This document shows, piece by piece, positions 62,710 through 64,000 of a stretch of 64,000 nt of DNA. Both the position numbers and the translations under genes were made by a program. The notes under the pieces were generated by a model that saw only the letters and a list, made by a program, of their open reading frames with translations, was not told where the DNA came from and made no database searches. This DNA is from Pseudomonas viridiflava. GTDB taxonomy: Bacteria; Pseudomonadota; Gammaproteobacteria; Pseudomonadales; Pseudomonadaceae. Position 1 is the stretch's first letter; every line of letters starts with the position of its first letter. The stretch is taken from assembly GCF_900582625.1 (NCBI RefSeq), contig NZ_UTIQ01000199.1, positions 434,001 through 498,000 on the forward strand. The letters run 5' to 3'.

Positions 62710-64000
62710 TTACGAAAGCAATTGCTTGGCGCTTTGCTTGATAACGCTCCAGGCTTTGGGGTCGTTGCTCAATAAAGCGCCGCCCAGGGCCTTGGCTTTT
62801 TCGAAGCTGATATGCGGCGGCAACGGCGGCACGCTGGGGTCGGTGACCACTTCCAACAGCACCGGCCGCGTGGCCGTTAGCGCGCGCTTCCAGGCGTCGG
62901 CTAATTGCTCCGGCGCGTCCACGCGAATGCCTTCAAAGCCCAACAGTTCGGCATAGCGGGCGTAGGGAAATTCGATCACACGTTGCGCCGGAGTGAACTC
63001 CGGGTCGCCGGCTTTGGTGCGCTGCTCCCAGGTCACCTGGTTAAGGTCATGGTTGTTGAGCACCAGCACGATAAAGGTCGGCGTCTGCCAGCGTTGCCAG
63101 TACTGCTGCACCGTAAGCAGCTCGCTGTTGCCGTTCATTTGCATGGCGCCATCACCCACCATAGCGATGACAGGCCGCTGCGGGTGCGCCAGTTTCGCGG
63201 CGATGGCATAGGGCACGCCGCTGCCCATGGAAGCCAACTTGCCGGACAACGAGGCGAGCATGCTGGGCTGCAGATTGACGTCGCGCGCGTACCAGTTGGT
63301 GTGCGATCCGCTGTCGCCGCACAAGATGGCATCCGCCGGCAATTGCGCGCTCAGTTCGGTAAACACGCGCTGCGGATTGACCGGCTCGGCACTTTTCATT
63401 GCGCGGCTGTGCAGCTCTTCGCGGCTGCGCTGCACCTGTTTTTCGATGCCCTGGCGCCAGGCTTTGCTGCGTTTGGGTTTAAGCAAGGGAAGCAGGCGCT
63501 GCAGCGTTTCCTTGGCATCGCCCAGCAACGGTTGGTCGATGGGATAACGCATGCTGATGTTGCGGGCGAACAGGTCGATTTGCACCGCCTTGGCCTGGCC
63601 GGGTTTCGGTAAGAATTCGGCATAGGGAAACGTGGTGCCGATCATCAGCAGCGTGTCGCAACGGCGCATCAACTCATCGCTGGCGCGGGTGCCGAGCAAA
63701 CCGATGGAGCCGGTGACATAAGGTAAGTCGTCGCTGAGCACCGCCTTGCCCAGCAGCGCCTTGGCTACGCCGGCGCCCAACGCGTTGGCCACCGCTTCCA
63801 CTTCCAGGTGCGCACCGATGGCGCCCGCGCCCACCAGAATCGCCACGCGCCGGCCGGCGTTGAGCAGTTCAGCGGCGGCGGTTAAATCTTCGTCACGGGC
63901 GTAAGGGCGCGGTGGAATAAAACCGAAGCCCGATTGCACCACGCCGTGTTTCTGCGGCGGTGTGGCCACGGCTTTCATCTGCTGAACGTCGTTGGGCACG
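62710..64000 (-). CDS. Thiamine-pyrophosphate-dependent enzyme (pyruvate-oxidase/acetolactate-synthase type), N-terminus outside window
   Basis: At least 429 C-terminal residues are present. The central domain (VAILVGAGAIGAHLEVEAV) and the PP domain with the TPP/Mg motif GDGAMQM ... VLNN are seen, with GSGVPYAIAAKLA before it. The first visible residues (PNDVQ) are the usual end of the missing PYR domain. The closest types are pyruvate oxidase and related decarboxylases. Substrate not assigned. Confidence 0.87.
   Translation of the reverse strand, partial: VPNDVQQMKAVATPPQKHGVVQSGFGFIPPRPYARDEDLTAAAELLNAGRRVAILVGAGAIGAHLEVEAVANALGAGVAKALLGKAVLSDDLPYVTGSIGLLGTRASDELMRRCDTLLMIGTTFPYAEFLPKPGQAKAVQIDLFARNISMRYPIDQPLLGDAKETLQRLLPLLKPKRSKAWRQGIEKQVQRSREELHSRAMKSAEPVNPQRVFTELSAQLPADAILCGDSGSHTNWYARDVNLQPSMLASLSGKLASMGSGVPYAIAAKLAHPQRPVIAMVGDGAMQMNGNSELLTVQQYWQRWQTPTFIVLVLNNHDLNQVTWEQRTKAGDPEFTPAQRVIEFPYARYAELLGFEGIRVDAPEQLADAWKRALTATRPVLLEVVTDPSVPPLPPHISFEKAKALGGALLSNDPKAWSVIKQSAKQLLS

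Overview
The window looks like a chromosomal segment of a Pseudomonas-type gammaproteobacterium. The DNA is GC-rich, REP-like palindromes with a GCGGCTAAAGCCGC core occur between genes, and the products match Pseudomonas families: glutathione-independent formaldehyde dehydrogenase, a FecI/FecR/TonB-receptor iron trio, an H-NOX/GGDEF-EAL pair and PotABCD-like amine transport. No rRNA, tRNA, CRISPR array or intact insertion sequence was seen.

Layout. 1-3.6 kb: operon for a Rieske oxygenase and its reductase, with formaldehyde dehydrogenase downstream and a divergent MarR regulator. 3.6-7.4 kb: an AT-richer block with iterated TGAGAC motifs, a chemoreceptor and two unknown helical proteins. 7.4-11.3 kb: TorF-type porin, carboxylesterase and AraC regulator. 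11.4-15.4 kb: siderophore receptor, FecR and ECF sigma. 15.4-17.4 kb: gene remnants and small genes. 17.4-20.9 kb: LysR regulator diverging from an SDR and an NTP/NDP-exchange-type transporter. 21.0-35.4 kb: a long minus-strand run for uptake and oxidation of an amine (FAD oxidases, tandem binding proteins, ABC transporter, IclR, RidA, three dehydrogenases). 35.7-39.2 kb: H-NOX plus GGDEF-EAL protein and a Cache protein. 39.3-58.2 kb: a large aromatic-degradation locus. 58.2-61.1 kb: a second, diverged copy of the Rieske oxygenase/reductase/MarR cassette. 61.1-64 kb: erythromycin-esterase-like protein, a small membrane protein and a truncated TPP enzyme.

The most interesting system is the 38.4-58.2 kb locus. 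A NodD-like LysR regulator sits beside an FAD monooxygenase, an extradiol dioxygenase, a Rieske ferredoxin, a C-C-type alpha/beta hydrolase, a fumarylacetoacetate-hydrolase-like protein, a cupin, a cyclase-family hydrolase, a sulfatase, and a DUF1302/DUF1329/YCF48/RND envelope set plus an MFS transporter. This resembles, from memory, the fde flavonoid-degradation cluster of Herbaspirillum. Three promoters here carry the same 42-bp sequence without gaps (26 of 42 positions identical in all three), in the same orientation relative to the gene they precede and 88-107 bp before its start codon. That defines a likely operator and regulon for the NodD-like protein. Demethylase-type Rieske oxygenases at both ends of the window, one with formaldehyde dehydrogenase, could feed demethylated aromatics into this route; that link is inference.
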